Positions 26,571 through 35,648 of a DNA stretch of 35,648 nt are shown here, in pieces. Origin of the DNA: Akkermansia muciniphila (lineage in GTDB: Bacteria; Verrucomicrobiota; Verrucomicrobiia; Verrucomicrobiales; Akkermansiaceae); the NCBI GenBank assembly GCA_945873305.1, contig CAMCCX010000025.1:1-35648 (forward strand), read 5' to 3'. The position numbers were made by a program, and so were the translations under genes. Under the pieces are notes generated by a model. It worked only from the letters and a program-made list of their open reading frames with translations, did no database searches and had not been told where the DNA came from. Position 1 is the first letter of the stretch. Each line of letters begins with the position of its first letter.

Positions 26571-27815
26571 TCAACGGTTAGGGACCAGGGTTTGGAGTTC
26601 TTCAAGTGCCGCGAGTTGCATGGCGATCATGCGGCGTTGTTCGAGACGGATGGAAAAGAGCATGCGGGCGGAATCGAGAAGATCGCTCAAAGGGGCTTTG
26701 AAACTGACCCATGAAGCCTCGATGGTCTTGGTGGTTTGGCGGGCCTTGTCATGAATTTCGCCGGAATACGCGCGGGCCTGCGCGGCGGCGTTGGCGGCTT
26801 CGGTGGTGGCACCCAGGACCATCGCGGCCACCTCTCGGCGCATCGTTTCCACATCCTGAGTGGCGGAGAGCTCTCGGCTTCTGGCGGCGGAAATGTCAGC
26901 CTGATAGGAAGAGTCGTTGAACCATGGCAGGGTCACTTTCACGCCGACCATCGTGCTGCGGACTTCCGAGCCCGAAGCATAGATATTGGTGTCCACTCCC
27001 ACAGAGACTTCCGGCAGCCGCTCGCGATTGGCCATGCGGGTTTCCGCGTTGGCGGCACCGGCCATTTCTATCATGGCGCGCACTTTTGGATTCGCATGCG
27101 GAATGCGGGCGATTTCCGTCTGGGCCAGAGGAACCGGAGGCGGGATGGCCGGCAGTTTCAACATGGGCCAAGGGGATTCGGGCGGGCGCCCGAGCGTAAG
27201 ATTTAGCTTTTGAGCTAAACCCTCCCGGCTGCGGCTGGCGGCGTCTAGCATCTGTTGGTCCTTGGCCAGCTCGGTCTCCATGCGCAGTGCGTCGCTGCTG
27301 TTGCCCATGGGATCGGCGGCCATTTGGCGGGCGTTTTCCACGATGGCGGTTAGCCAGGTGACCTGCGCTTGCTGGAGGGTGATAGACTCGTCAGCGAGCG
27401 CGAGTTCGATGGCGTTGCGGGCGGCCTCCGCGGCTGCAGCGAGTGCCGGGGTGCGGGAGTTTTCCGTTGCCGCGCGATGCATGGCTTCGGCTTTGCGGCG
27501 CCTCGCCTCGAACATGCCGGGCTTGGGCAACACTTGCTCGACCCCGATGAGAACGTCTCCATCCTCCATGCGCATCATTTTTTCAGCGATCGTAAACCCC
27601 AGGCCGACCATGGGGTCTTCCCAAAGCCTGACGGAACGGATGTCATGACCGCTGGCGGCGGCGAGGTTTTTTGCGGCCACGGCGGACGGATGTGTCCGCG
27701 CGGCTTCGTTTCTAATTCCAGTGAGAAAATCGGCGTTCAAAAGCCGAGTCTCCTGCGCGTGCAGGAGGCTTCCGGCCACGACAAGGCCGCTGAAAAAGGG
27801 GAGCATTGATTTCAT
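26571..27815 (-). CDS. cusC: TolC-family outer membrane efflux protein (CusC-like)
   Basis: Signal peptide; long helical pattern with PEVSVGVDTNIY, VKVTLPWFNDSSYQADISAARS; in operon with cusBA. Confidence 0.88.
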   Translation of the reverse strand: MKSMLPFFSGLVVAGSLLHAQETRLLNADFLTGIRNEAARTHPSAVAAKNLAAASGHDIRSVRLWEDPMVGLGFTIAEKMMRMEDGDVLIGVEQVLPKPGMFEARRRKAEAMHRAATENSRTPALAAAAEAARNAIELALADESITLQQAQVTWLTAIVENARQMAADPMGNSSDALRMETELAKDQQMLDAASRSREGLAQKLNLTLGRPPESPWPMLKLPAIPPPVPLAQTEIARIPHANPKVRAMIEMAGAANAETRMANRERLPEVSVGVDTNIYASGSEVRSTMVGVKVTLPWFNDSSYQADISAARSRELSATQDVETMRREVAAMVLGATTEAANAAAQARAYSGEIHDKARQTTKTIEASWVSFKAPLSDLLDSARMLFSIRLEQRRMIAMQLAALEELQTLVPNR

Positions 27816-27917
27816 AAGTCATGTGAGTCATTTCATTGAACTTCCAAGCACCCATCACTAACACCCGAAATCTCCGGACAATATGAATGGGCACAATACG
27901 CCTGTCAGGGCGCTGAC

Positions 27918-28283
27918 TCAGATGATGAAGCTGCAGAAGGCCACGGACAGCGGCACTCCTTCAAATCCGCTGCGGGATTCGGTGGGAGAAACGGAAGAAT
28001 TCAGACAATCCGCCGGAGGGGAAACAACCAACTGGGAATCATTCGCCGCGGGTGCCGGCGAGATCAGGCATTTCAACTCCACCTCTGCGGGAATCAGCGG
28101 GGCGGGCGTTGGGGCGGAATTCGTGCTTCCCGCACACGGGCAGGATTCGAGCCCTTCGCAGCAACCCGCCGGATGGCCTTGGGTCGTGCATGGCTCCGTG
28201 CCTTTCGCGGCCAAGCAAGATGGCACCTGGGAAAGCTGGATCACCAGCCCCATGAGCAATCCAATGATTGACCTGAGATTCAT
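27918..28283 (-). CDS. Small exported Cys-rich protein, candidate metal-binding component of the Cus operon
   Basis: Hydrophobic N-terminus MNLRSIIGLLMGLVIQLSQVPSCLA followed by PCTTQGHPAGCCEGLESCPCAG; same strand and just upstream of cusC. Confidence 0.6.
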   Translation of the reverse strand: MNLRSIIGLLMGLVIQLSQVPSCLAAKGTEPCTTQGHPAGCCEGLESCPCAGSTNSAPTPAPLIPAEVELKCLISPAPAANDSQLVVSPPADCLNSSVSPTESRSGFEGVPLSVAFCSFII

Positions 28284-28445
28284 TTCGTCTGTGAGAGTAA
28301 GGACAACGTCGGATTATTCCAAGAGTTTTTCGTACGGACCCACAGCTTCCATTCCAACTGGGCGAGCAATGTGTCCCGACTGATTTCAGCCGCTCACTTT
28401 CCTCTTGCCAGCAGTGGATAGAATTTCCAATGTTTGACTGTTCAC

Positions 28446-29981
28446 ATGATTACCCGCCTATTTTCAGCCGCATTGCGCGGGGTCGATGCCCAGGAAGTCG
28501 AGGTCGAGGTCAACGCCCGCGGCGCGGACAAGCCGGTGGTGATCATCGTCGGCTTGCCCGATGCGGCGGTTAGGGAATCCTCGCAGCGGGTGATCTCCGC
28601 CATCGGCGCCTCCGCGCTCTATCTGGACGACGGCGTGAAAACGGTGAACCTCGCGCCGGCGGATTTGAAAAAGGAGGGGCCGTCGTTCGATCTGCCGATC
28701 GCGCTGGCGATGATCGCGGCGAGCGGCACCAAGCCGTTCAACGCCGAGGATTGCTGCGTGGTCGGCGAGCTGGGCCTCGATGGCACGGTGCGGCCGGTGA
28801 AGGGCGTGCTGTCCATCGCGCTGGAGGCGAAATCCCGGGGAAGAAGCCGCTTGTTCGTGCCCGAGGCGAACGCGCCGGAAGCGGCGGTGATCGAGGGCAT
28901 CGACGTTTTCCCGATCCGGAATCTCAAACAGGCGTGGGACTTCCTGAATGGCGACATCATCATCCCGCCCTTCCATCTCGATCGCCGAGCCTTCTTCAAT
29001 TCCCACCGCTCCTACGAGGTGGATTTCGACGAGGTGAAAGGCCAGCACCAAGTGAAGCGTGCGCTCGAGGTGGCGGCCGCCGGAAATCACAATCTCCTCA
29101 TGGTGGGTCCGCCAGGCACCGGGAAATCGATGCTTGCCAAGCGCATGGCCTCGATCATGCCGGACATGACGGAGGAGGATGCCATCGAGACGACCAAGAT
29201 CCACTCGGTCACCGGTATGTTGGACTCGAAACGCTCTTTTCTAACCACCCGGCCGTTCCGCTCGCCGCACCACACGATTTCCGACGCCGGGCTACTCGGC
29301 GGCGGCACTAACCCGGGACCGGGTGAGGTTTCGCTGGCGCATCACGGCGTGCTTTTCCTCGACGAGTTGCCAGAATTCCGGCGGCAGACGCTGGAGGTTC
29401 TCCGTCAGCCGCTGGAAGACCGGGTCGTCACGATTTCACGGGCCGCAGGATCGCTGACCTTTCCCGCCAACTTCATGCTGGTGGCAGCGATGAATCCATG
29501 TCCGTGTGGTTACTATGGCGACTCGAAACGGGAATGCCGCTGTTCAAACCGGCAGATCGAGACCTATCGGCAGCGAATCTCCGGACCGCTCCTCGACCGG
29601 ATCGACCTCCATTGCGAGGTGCCGCTGGTGGACTTCCGCGAGCTTTCCTCGAACACGAACACCGGAGAATCCTCGGCAACCATCCGCCAGAGGGTGGTCG
29701 CCGCGCGGGGCATCCAGTTGGAGCGTTTCAGGAAATCCTCCAACTCCACGAACTCGTCCATGGGCTCGCGGCAGGTAAGGCAACACTGTCAGCTCAACGC
29801 CGAGAGCACCGGCTACCTCGAACACGCGATGGAGGAAATGAACTTCTCCGCCCGTGCGCACGACCGGATCTTGAAGGTGGCTCGAACTCTGGCGGATCTG
29901 GCGGGAGCGGAGAATATCCGTCCGAACGACATCCTCGAAGCCATCCAATACCGCTCTCTGGACCGGAAGCTGTTTTCGTGA
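28446..29981 (+). CDS. YifB/ComM family Mg-chelatase-like AAA+ ATPase
   Basis: [49 protein letters not shown]; Walker [43 protein letters not shown]. Confidence 0.96.
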   Translation: MITRLFSAALRGVDAQEVEVEVNARGADKPVVIIVGLPDAAVRESSQRVISAIGASALYLDDGVKTVNLAPADLKKEGPSFDLPIALAMIAASGTKPFNAEDCCVVGELGLDGTVRPVKGVLSIALEAKSRGRSRLFVPEANAPEAAVIEGIDVFPIRNLKQAWDFLNGDIIIPPFHLDRRAFFNSHRSYEVDFDEVKGQHQVKRALEVAAAGNHNLLMVGPPGTGKSMLAKRMASIMPDMTEEDAIETTKIHSVTGMLDSKRSFLTTRPFRSPHHTISDAGLLGGGTNPGPGEVSLAHHGVLFLDELPEFRRQTLEVLRQPLEDRVVTISRAAGSLTFPANFMLVAAMNPCPCGYYGDSKRECRCSNRQIETYRQRISGPLLDRIDLHCEVPLVDFRELSSNTNTGESSATIRQRVVAARGIQLERFRKSSNSTNSSMGSRQVRQHCQLNAESTGYLEHAMEEMNFSARAHDRILKVARTLADLAGAENIRPNDILEAIQYRSLDRKLFS

Positions 29982-30428
29982 TTGTTAGAACCTCGGAGAT
30001 CTCCGCTGGACAGTCTGCCGGGCTGTCAAAGCCAAGGCCATTGGTTGGCCGGTTGATTTCCTTTCCAAGGACAAGACGATATTAAACTCCGAGGACCGGC
30101 GCGGTTACATCCTCACCCGCAGGTCCCTGACCGCCCATAACATCCCCGACGCGGCTTTGCCATTTCTCCCGCGAATCCTTCCAAGGTGCCAGCCAGCGCG
30201 CTCCCGTCCTGCTCTTCCATTCCCGCATGGCAAGCGGAACCTCTACTTTTTGTGTGTTATCTTGAAATGATTGGAAGGGGGGCATTGGTCATGATTTCCA
30301 ATGGCGGTCATACTCAAAGACAAGCCGACTGAAACCGTCGAAAGCCGACGCGGACAAGGAGACCATGGCCAAGATGGACCTCTTGGTTGATTCCAGTTCG
30401 CAGCCCGTCAGATTCCAGCCCGACAGGC

Positions 30429-31406
30429 TTATCGGTTCAGCAAGCAGGCGTCCACCAGCTCCCGCAGGCCGCTTTGCCAGGAAATCGCGGGACGGAAGCC
30501 GCCGGCGATTCGCCGCAACTTTGAAATGTCAGCGGCTTTTCGGGTGGCCCCCTCGGGTTTTCCCGTGTCGAACCGTACCGGCTTGTGGACTCCGCTGAGT
30601 TCCATCAGGGAGTTCACCAGGTCACAAAGCCGGATTTCCTCACTGCTGCCGATGTTCACAGGGGCAGCCTTGGCATGCAGTTCCGTGACCAGGGCCAACC
30701 CTCGGGCGATGTCATGCGCGTGGATGAAACTCCGCGTCTGGTTGCCGCTGCCCCAGACCACCACTTCCGGATCTGGCGAAAGAATCTTTTCTAGCAGTGA
30801 GGGGATCACGTGGGCTCCGGGCCCGCTGCGAGAATCGCGGGCCCCATAGACATTGAACGGCCGGGCAATCGCGATTGACAGCCACGGGTGCGATCGGGCG
30901 GCGTGCATCGCCTCCGCTTCGATCGCCCGCTTGGCCAGTCCATATCCGTGGTTCACGGCCTCGGGTTCGCTGCCTTCCAATGAGATCTCGGGCGTCGGCA
31001 CCGAAGCATCGTCCGGATAGACACACGATGAACTCACTACCAATAGGCGTGGCACGCGGTGGGCGAGCACTCCATCCAGAACCGCCGTGGCAACCCTCGT
31101 ATTTTCCTCGTAGAGACGTTGATGTCTGTCCTCGTCCAGTGTCAGGCCGGGGGCCAGACCGGCCAGATTCATGACCACGTCCATGCCGGGAAAACAATCC
31201 GCCCTCGTTGCCGGGTCGGTGACGTCGGATTCGATGCGCTGGATTGCGCCTGCCAGTCCATCGAGTCGGCTCCAGCGTCCCGAGGAAAGATCGTCCAAGA
31301 CCGTCACGAACGCACCCATTCCTGCAAGCTGCTCCGCAAGATGGGAGCTGATGAATCCGGCTCCTCCCGGAACAAGCACTTTCTTCCCCGACCAAAACCC
31401 AGCCAT
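30429..31406 (-). CDS. NAD-dependent epimerase/dehydratase (SDR family, GDP-fucose/UDP-sugar type)
   Basis: KKVLVPGGAGFISSHLAEQL, SSSCVYPDDA, YGLAKRAIE, ARPFNVYGARD, RSFIHAHDIARGL. Confidence 0.92.
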   Translation of the reverse strand: MAGFWSGKKVLVPGGAGFISSHLAEQLAGMGAFVTVLDDLSSGRWSRLDGLAGAIQRIESDVTDPATRADCFPGMDVVMNLAGLAPGLTLDEDRHQRLYEENTRVATAVLDGVLAHRVPRLLVVSSSCVYPDDASVPTPEISLEGSEPEAVNHGYGLAKRAIEAEAMHAARSHPWLSIAIARPFNVYGARDSRSGPGAHVIPSLLEKILSPDPEVVVWGSGNQTRSFIHAHDIARGLALVTELHAKAAPVNIGSSEEIRLCDLVNSLMELSGVHKPVRFDTGKPEGATRKAADISKLRRIAGGFRPAISWQSGLRELVDACLLNR

Positions 31407-31417
31407 CGCAGCGGAAT

Positions 31418-33288
31418 TCAAGGTGCGGAAGTAGCGACGATGGCACCCAGGCGATAGGAACGCTTCGCATCCGGCGGCGCATTGATCTCCAACAAGGAGA
31501 CCGGCACACGCCCCCCGGATGGAGGTCCTTCGGAAACGGTGGCCGGCCCCCTCCACGCGCCATCTGTCACGCGCCTCGCGATTTCCTGCCAGGCGCCACT
31601 GTCCAGGGCGGCTCGTGCTTCGACCACGAACGTCACATCCGCTCCCGGCACCTCTGGCAGCCGGAAGGAAAGCGACCATGGACCGGGTGCGCCCGTGAGT
31701 GCGGGGAGCGCGGAACGTTCCAACTCCGTGAAGGGAGCGTTGGGATTGAAGCCCATCGCATACTCAAGGCGATTCTCCAGACCGTCCTTATCCGGATCGG
31801 CCAGTGGCCCGACGATCAGGGGATTGCCCAGATCACCTTGATCGAAATAGCTCTCCATCCAGCCGTCGTAGGTGGTCAGTGGAGGAAGCGTTTCAAACTG
31901 GATCGTAAACTCGAAATTGTTGCCCGTCCCCTGATAAGGAGCCTGCTCGTCCGTCGCCACGGTCAATTTCGCTTCGTGGGATCCAAGTGCCCCTGCGGAA
32001 GCCTGGTAATTCAATACTCTGGCATCGCCCTCGTGCAGGACGGATACAGGCGGATGAAGGGGGGAGAACAAACCAGCTCCATCACCACTCGGCATCAACG
32101 AGTGAATCGTCAGATCGGTTAGCGGATGGGCTCGGCCGAAATCGTCAGAATCATTCCGGATGGTCAGGGAAAACGGAAAGTCCGCACGCACGCTGCCGAG
32201 GTCGATAATTGCGCCGCGGCCCTTGGACGATCCGAACTGCGGGCTCAAGATGATCGGTGGGGCGGCCACCACGCCGGGTGATGCCGCGCGAACCGCAGGG
32301 AATGCGACACCTGACCATGTTCCCGGTGGATTGATGATCGAGGACGTGGCTCCAAATGTCGGAACATAGGTTCCGGGAGCCGCAAGGGTAGCGGACGACC
32401 TGCCAAGCGTATTGACGTAAGTCCCGCATTGTATCCCGAATCCGTAGCCAAGGTGAGGGCCGCCGAAGTGAAACTGGCGCTGTTGGACAACGTCAGCGCA
32501 CTCGCCACCGGTGTGGAAGACGAGTTCCTGGCTCCGATTTTGGCAGCACCCGTCAAGGCCAGCGTGCCGCCGGAGAGGTTGATCCTCCCGATACCATTTC
32601 CGAGTGCCGCGGCGAGAGTCAACGTCGTGCCGCTTATGGAGCCTGCCGTCTGGTTCAGGGCACCGCTGTTGTTGGTGCCGTTGCCGATGTTGGCCGCCCC
32701 GAACTTGCTCGCCGTGACCGAGGTGCTGTCGTACTGCATGACACCCGAGCCGCCGCTTGAACCGATCGTGAGTAAGGCACCAGTGGCTGGCACAATGTTG
32801 CCAGTCCCGTTGATGGTGAGCGTCCCGTTGACAGTTGTGGCACCGCTGTAAGTGTTCGATCCCGAGAGGGTCAGGGTTCCCGGGCCAGTTTTTGTCAGTG
32901 CCAAGGAGGTTGCTCCGCCGTTGCTTACCGCACCGCTGATGGCGACGTTTCCTGCCGCCGTAGTCACAGTCAGTGTTTTGGCTCCCGCTGTTCCGGTGGT
33001 GCCGCCGGAACCGATCGTATAAGCGGCGGCGTCCACGGTGTTGAAAATGATCGAGCTGATGGTGACGCCCGCTCCGAGGTCGATGACATCGTCCAAGCCG
33101 CCCGCATTGTTGAAGGTGGCGGTATTGCCGGTGCCGGGAACCGGGTTCGGATCGGAGGACCAGTTGGTCGGCGTGGCCCAGTCGGCATCGGTGGTGCCGT
33201 TCCAGACGGCGTCGTCGGCGGTGGCTTGGTGGGCCGATGCGAGGGCGAAGGCGATGATGTGAAGATTGGCGAGGAAACGGGGTTTCAT
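31418..33288 (-). pseudogene. Autotransporter-associated beta-strand repeat protein, reading frame interrupted near 32425
   Basis: N-terminal frame MKPRFLANLHIIAFALASAHQATADDAVWNG...LTKTGPGTLTLSGSNTYSGATTVNGTLTINGTG; C-terminal half continues in another frame (TYVNTLGRSSATLAAPGTYVPTFG...LADPDKDGLENRLEYAMGFNPNAP). Confidence 0.8.
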
Positions 33289-33451
33289 ACGGGATCGGGC
33301 TTTGATTGGGGTTTGATGATGGGTTCGCAACCGGGACGAACTGCCCGGCGCTACTCAAACATTGCGGATTTCCAGGATTCCGCCTATCGCTCGAACGAGG
33401 GATATTTCGGGCCGGGTGAGCGGGTGGCCAAGGCACGGAATCCGCGCTGAC

Positions 33452-34903
33452 TCAGCGATCCACCTTCACCACGTCCACCGGCTTCGTGCGGTGCGAGGCG
33501 GGGAGGGTGATGGTGAGCACGTCATTGGAAAACCGGTGCTCGAGCGCGGTGCCGTCACCGAGCAGGGTGACGAATGACGGTTTCACGCGTTGGCCTTTGA
33601 GGGTGATTACTACCTCGCCGGGTATCTCCATTTCGGCGTCCAACATGCCTTCCTTGCCATTGGTTCCTTTGAAATACGGGATGGCGAAGAGAAACCGGGT
33701 GTCGCCGAGCGCGGTGGTTGGAACATCGGCACTTTCACCCTTGGGGAGCGGCTTGACGGCATGGACGGCGATGGCGTTTTTCTTCATCCACTCCGCGAGG
33801 ACGGCCATATTCTGATAGACCTTCGGATGGAATTCACCCTGTGCGTCCGGACCGATGCCGAGCAGATAGTTGATGCCCAGCGAGCGGCACAAGGCGAGTT
33901 GGCCGAGCACGAAGGCATTCGAGCGGAAGGGCCGCGTGTCATAGGTCCAGAGCAGCGCCCAAGTGTTGCAAAACTCGGCCCAGGTGGTGGCGATCTTATT
34001 CGTCTTCAGTTCGCGTTCGTAAGTGATGAAATCGCCGGCGCCGTGAAGCCGCGGGTTGATGACGATGCCGGGCTGCAACTCGCGGATGCGCTCCGCGGTG
34101 ATGCTGCGCGCGCCGTTGGGAGTGGGTTGGCAGCCATCGAACCAGAGCAAATCGATCTTGCCGTAGCGTGTCAGCAATTCCTCCACCTGCCCGCGCACCA
34201 TGGCGTCGTAGGCTTTCTGGTGACGGGCGATTTCCTCCGGAGACTTGCTTTTGGCGCTTGGTTTGAGGTCGGCATCCAGTGCGGGAAACTCCGGCGTGCG
34301 CTGGCGGGCGTAGCTGAAGAAGTCCTTGAAATCGCGTTCGAAATGCCAGTTCGGCGGCGAGTAATACAGGCCGACCTTCAGGCCATGTTTGCGGCAGGCC
34401 TCGACGAATGGTTTCACCAGATCGCGGCCACCCATGAAGTTCTTCGTGCTGAACTCACCGTATGCGCTCGGCCACATCGCGAAACCGTCGTGATGGCGCG
34501 CGGTGAGAACGATGTAGGTAAAGCCGGCGGCCTTCGCGGCGGCGCACCATTTTTCCGGATCGTAATTGCCGGGATTGAAGTCCGCAGCCAGCGCCCAGTA
34601 TTGGTTGGGCGTGATGTCCCAGGGTTTACCGGTTAGATCGAAGTCCTTTTCGCGGATGATCCGCTCGCGCTCGGCAGGATCATCGAGCTGGAAGCCCGCG
34701 GCCACGGCCTCGGTGCGGTCGGCGGCGTGGAGCTTGGTGAAAATGTTCTTCAGGTGGGTCTTGATCGTGTGCTCGCTGAGATCGAGCACGCGGCCGATTT
34801 CCGCACTGGTCAGGCCGCGGCGGAGTTCTTCGAGGACGTCCATTTCGCGCTCGGTCAGGGGCTCCAGCGCGGCGGCAGCCTCGCGGTCGTAGGGGTGCAG
34901 ATG
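33452..34903 (-). pseudogene. LuxR/NarL-type HTH domain fused in frame to N-terminally truncated GH29 alpha-L-fucosidase
   Basis: HTH LEPLTEREMDVLEELRRGLTSAEIGRVLDLSEHTIKTHLKNIFTKLHAADRTEAVAAGF runs without stop into ERERIIREKDFDLTGKPWDITPNQYWALAADFNPGNYDPEKW...IVLTARHHDGFAMW...LLWFDGCQP; the GH29 FGxFIHWG N-terminal motif is absent. Confidence 0.75.
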
Positions 34904-35301
34904 CCGCAACGCTGGGCATCGAGAATCGCCTGGATGATGGTTTCGCGCGGCAGGGTTTTCACAAGGAACCCGCAGGCACCCGCCTTGCGGGCGCGGTGGA
35001 TATCGGCCTCCAGCGCGTCGGATGCGAACATGACGATCTTGCATTTGGGATCGATTTCCCGCAGTGCCGCGGCGACGTCGATGCCATTCGGACCGCTGCC
35101 GAGACGAATGTCCAAGAGCGTGATGTCGGGTTTGCATTCCTTGAAACCGCTTGCGGCAGTCTCCGCATCTCCCGCCTCGCCGACCACGTTGAAACCGACG
35201 GCTTCGAGCATCATCCGCAGGCCGTCCCGCGTGACGGCGTGGTCCTCGACAATCATGAGGGATACGGCGGGAGTTGCCGGGCGGGATACGGTGGTAGTCA
35301 T
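34855..35301 (-). pseudogene. NarL-type response regulator receiver domain, out of frame with the adjacent HTH domain
   Basis: MTTTVSRPATPAVSLMIVEDHAVTRDGLRMMLEAVGFNVVGEAGDAETAASGFKECKPDITLLDIRLGSGPNGIDVAAAL...MFASDALEADIHRARKAGACGFLVK; frame departs near 34905. Confidence 0.85.
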
Positions 35302-35510
35302 GAAAGAGGATGGTTGGGTTTCGGAGAGCTGGATGACAACACAAGCGGATTGGTTTCCACCCTGACGATGCTTTCGCGGCTCAGGCTCATGGTCAGGCGG
35401 GTTCCTGAATCCGGCTTGCTGACAACGTCCAGCGCGCCGCCCAATCTTTCGATCCGCTGCCGCATGCCGGAAAGCCCGAAGTGTGCGCCCGGCGCATCCG
35501 CCGTGTTGCC
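35298..35510 (-). pseudogene. C-terminal fragment of sensor histidine kinase
   Basis: DAPGAHFGLSGMRQRIERLGGALDVVSKPDSGTRLTMSLS (HATPase C-terminal G2-type region); in-frame stop at 35511-35513, no N/G1 boxes upstream; ATGA overlap with the receiver gene. Confidence 0.75.
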
Positions 35511-35583
35511 TCATTGAAGCGGACACCGAAAAGATTTCGCGGATCGTTCGTGAGAGTCCCGTTGCCTCACAAATGGAGACACC

Positions 35584-35648
35584 ATGGCGCCAGCCATGGA
35601 CATGAGTGAAACCAGCATTGAAGAATACACCAAAAAGATGCGCGACAG
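35584..35648 (+). mobile_element. Possible start of transposase/integrase-like ORF (partial, runs off right edge)
   Basis: MAPAMDMSETSIEEYTKKMRD..., opposite strand, immediately beyond the truncation point of the histidine kinase. Confidence 0.3.

Noticed and set aside
29993-30010. Short palindrome cggagatctccg after yifB as a terminator
   Set aside because: Only 12 nt with no loop and no U-tract; too weak to call.
30082-30285. Short minus-strand ORF MPPFQSFQDNTQKVEVPLAMREWKSRTGARWLAPWKDSREK...
   Set aside because: No recognisable domain or clear start context; cannot be distinguished from a chance ORF in the yifB-epimerase intergenic region.
32400-32450. Programmed -1 ribosomal frameshift in the beta-strand-repeat protein
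   Set aside because: No X XXY YYZ slippery heptamer at the break. Another one-base break lies nearby in a damaged region, so an indel is the simpler explanation.
1-35648. CRISPR array, tRNA or rRNA genes
   Set aside because: No regularly spaced repeats and no tRNA- or rRNA-like segments were recognised by eye; a tRNAscan/Infernal run would be decisive.

Overview
The window is GC-rich bacterial chromosome, about 35.6 kb. The gene content (DUF1080 protein, autotransporter-associated beta-strand repeat protein, GH29 fucosidase, SbtA/SbtB, exported ClpP-like protein) suggests Verrucomicrobiota, but that assignment is inference. I found no rRNA, tRNA or CRISPR array. In order it encodes: a partial SufS cysteine desulfurase; TatC with a large loop insertion; a membrane protein; an exported ClpP-like protease; an HTH+MBL hydrolase; TruA; RuvX/YqgF; a mannose-1-P guanylyltransferase; a DUF1080 protein; an aminotransferase; two paralogous His/Gly/Tyr-rich lipoproteins; an NhaR-like LysR regulator divergent from a tight eight-gene run (HPF-like, TerC/Alx, TerB+DUF697-like, voltage-gated cation channel, PurK, PurE, SbtA, SbtB); a DUF4019 protein; an RlmD/RumA-type methyltransferase; an AspT/YidE-type transporter; a Cus-type RND efflux operon (small Cys-rich protein, CusC, CusB, CusA); a YifB/ComM ATPase; and an NAD-dependent epimerase. 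The last ~4 kb looks damaged. It holds a frameshifted beta-strand-repeat protein, a response-regulator HTH fused to an N-terminally truncated GH29 fucosidase, a frameshifted receiver domain, and a truncated histidine kinase next to a probable mobile-element end. The most interesting candidates are (i) the NhaR/TerC/TerB/ion-channel/purKE/sbtAB operon, which puts bicarbonate import beside the bicarbonate-consuming PurK step, (ii) an ion channel with a TLDDW selectivity-filter motif, and (iii) the HTH-GH29 chimera in the decaying right end.
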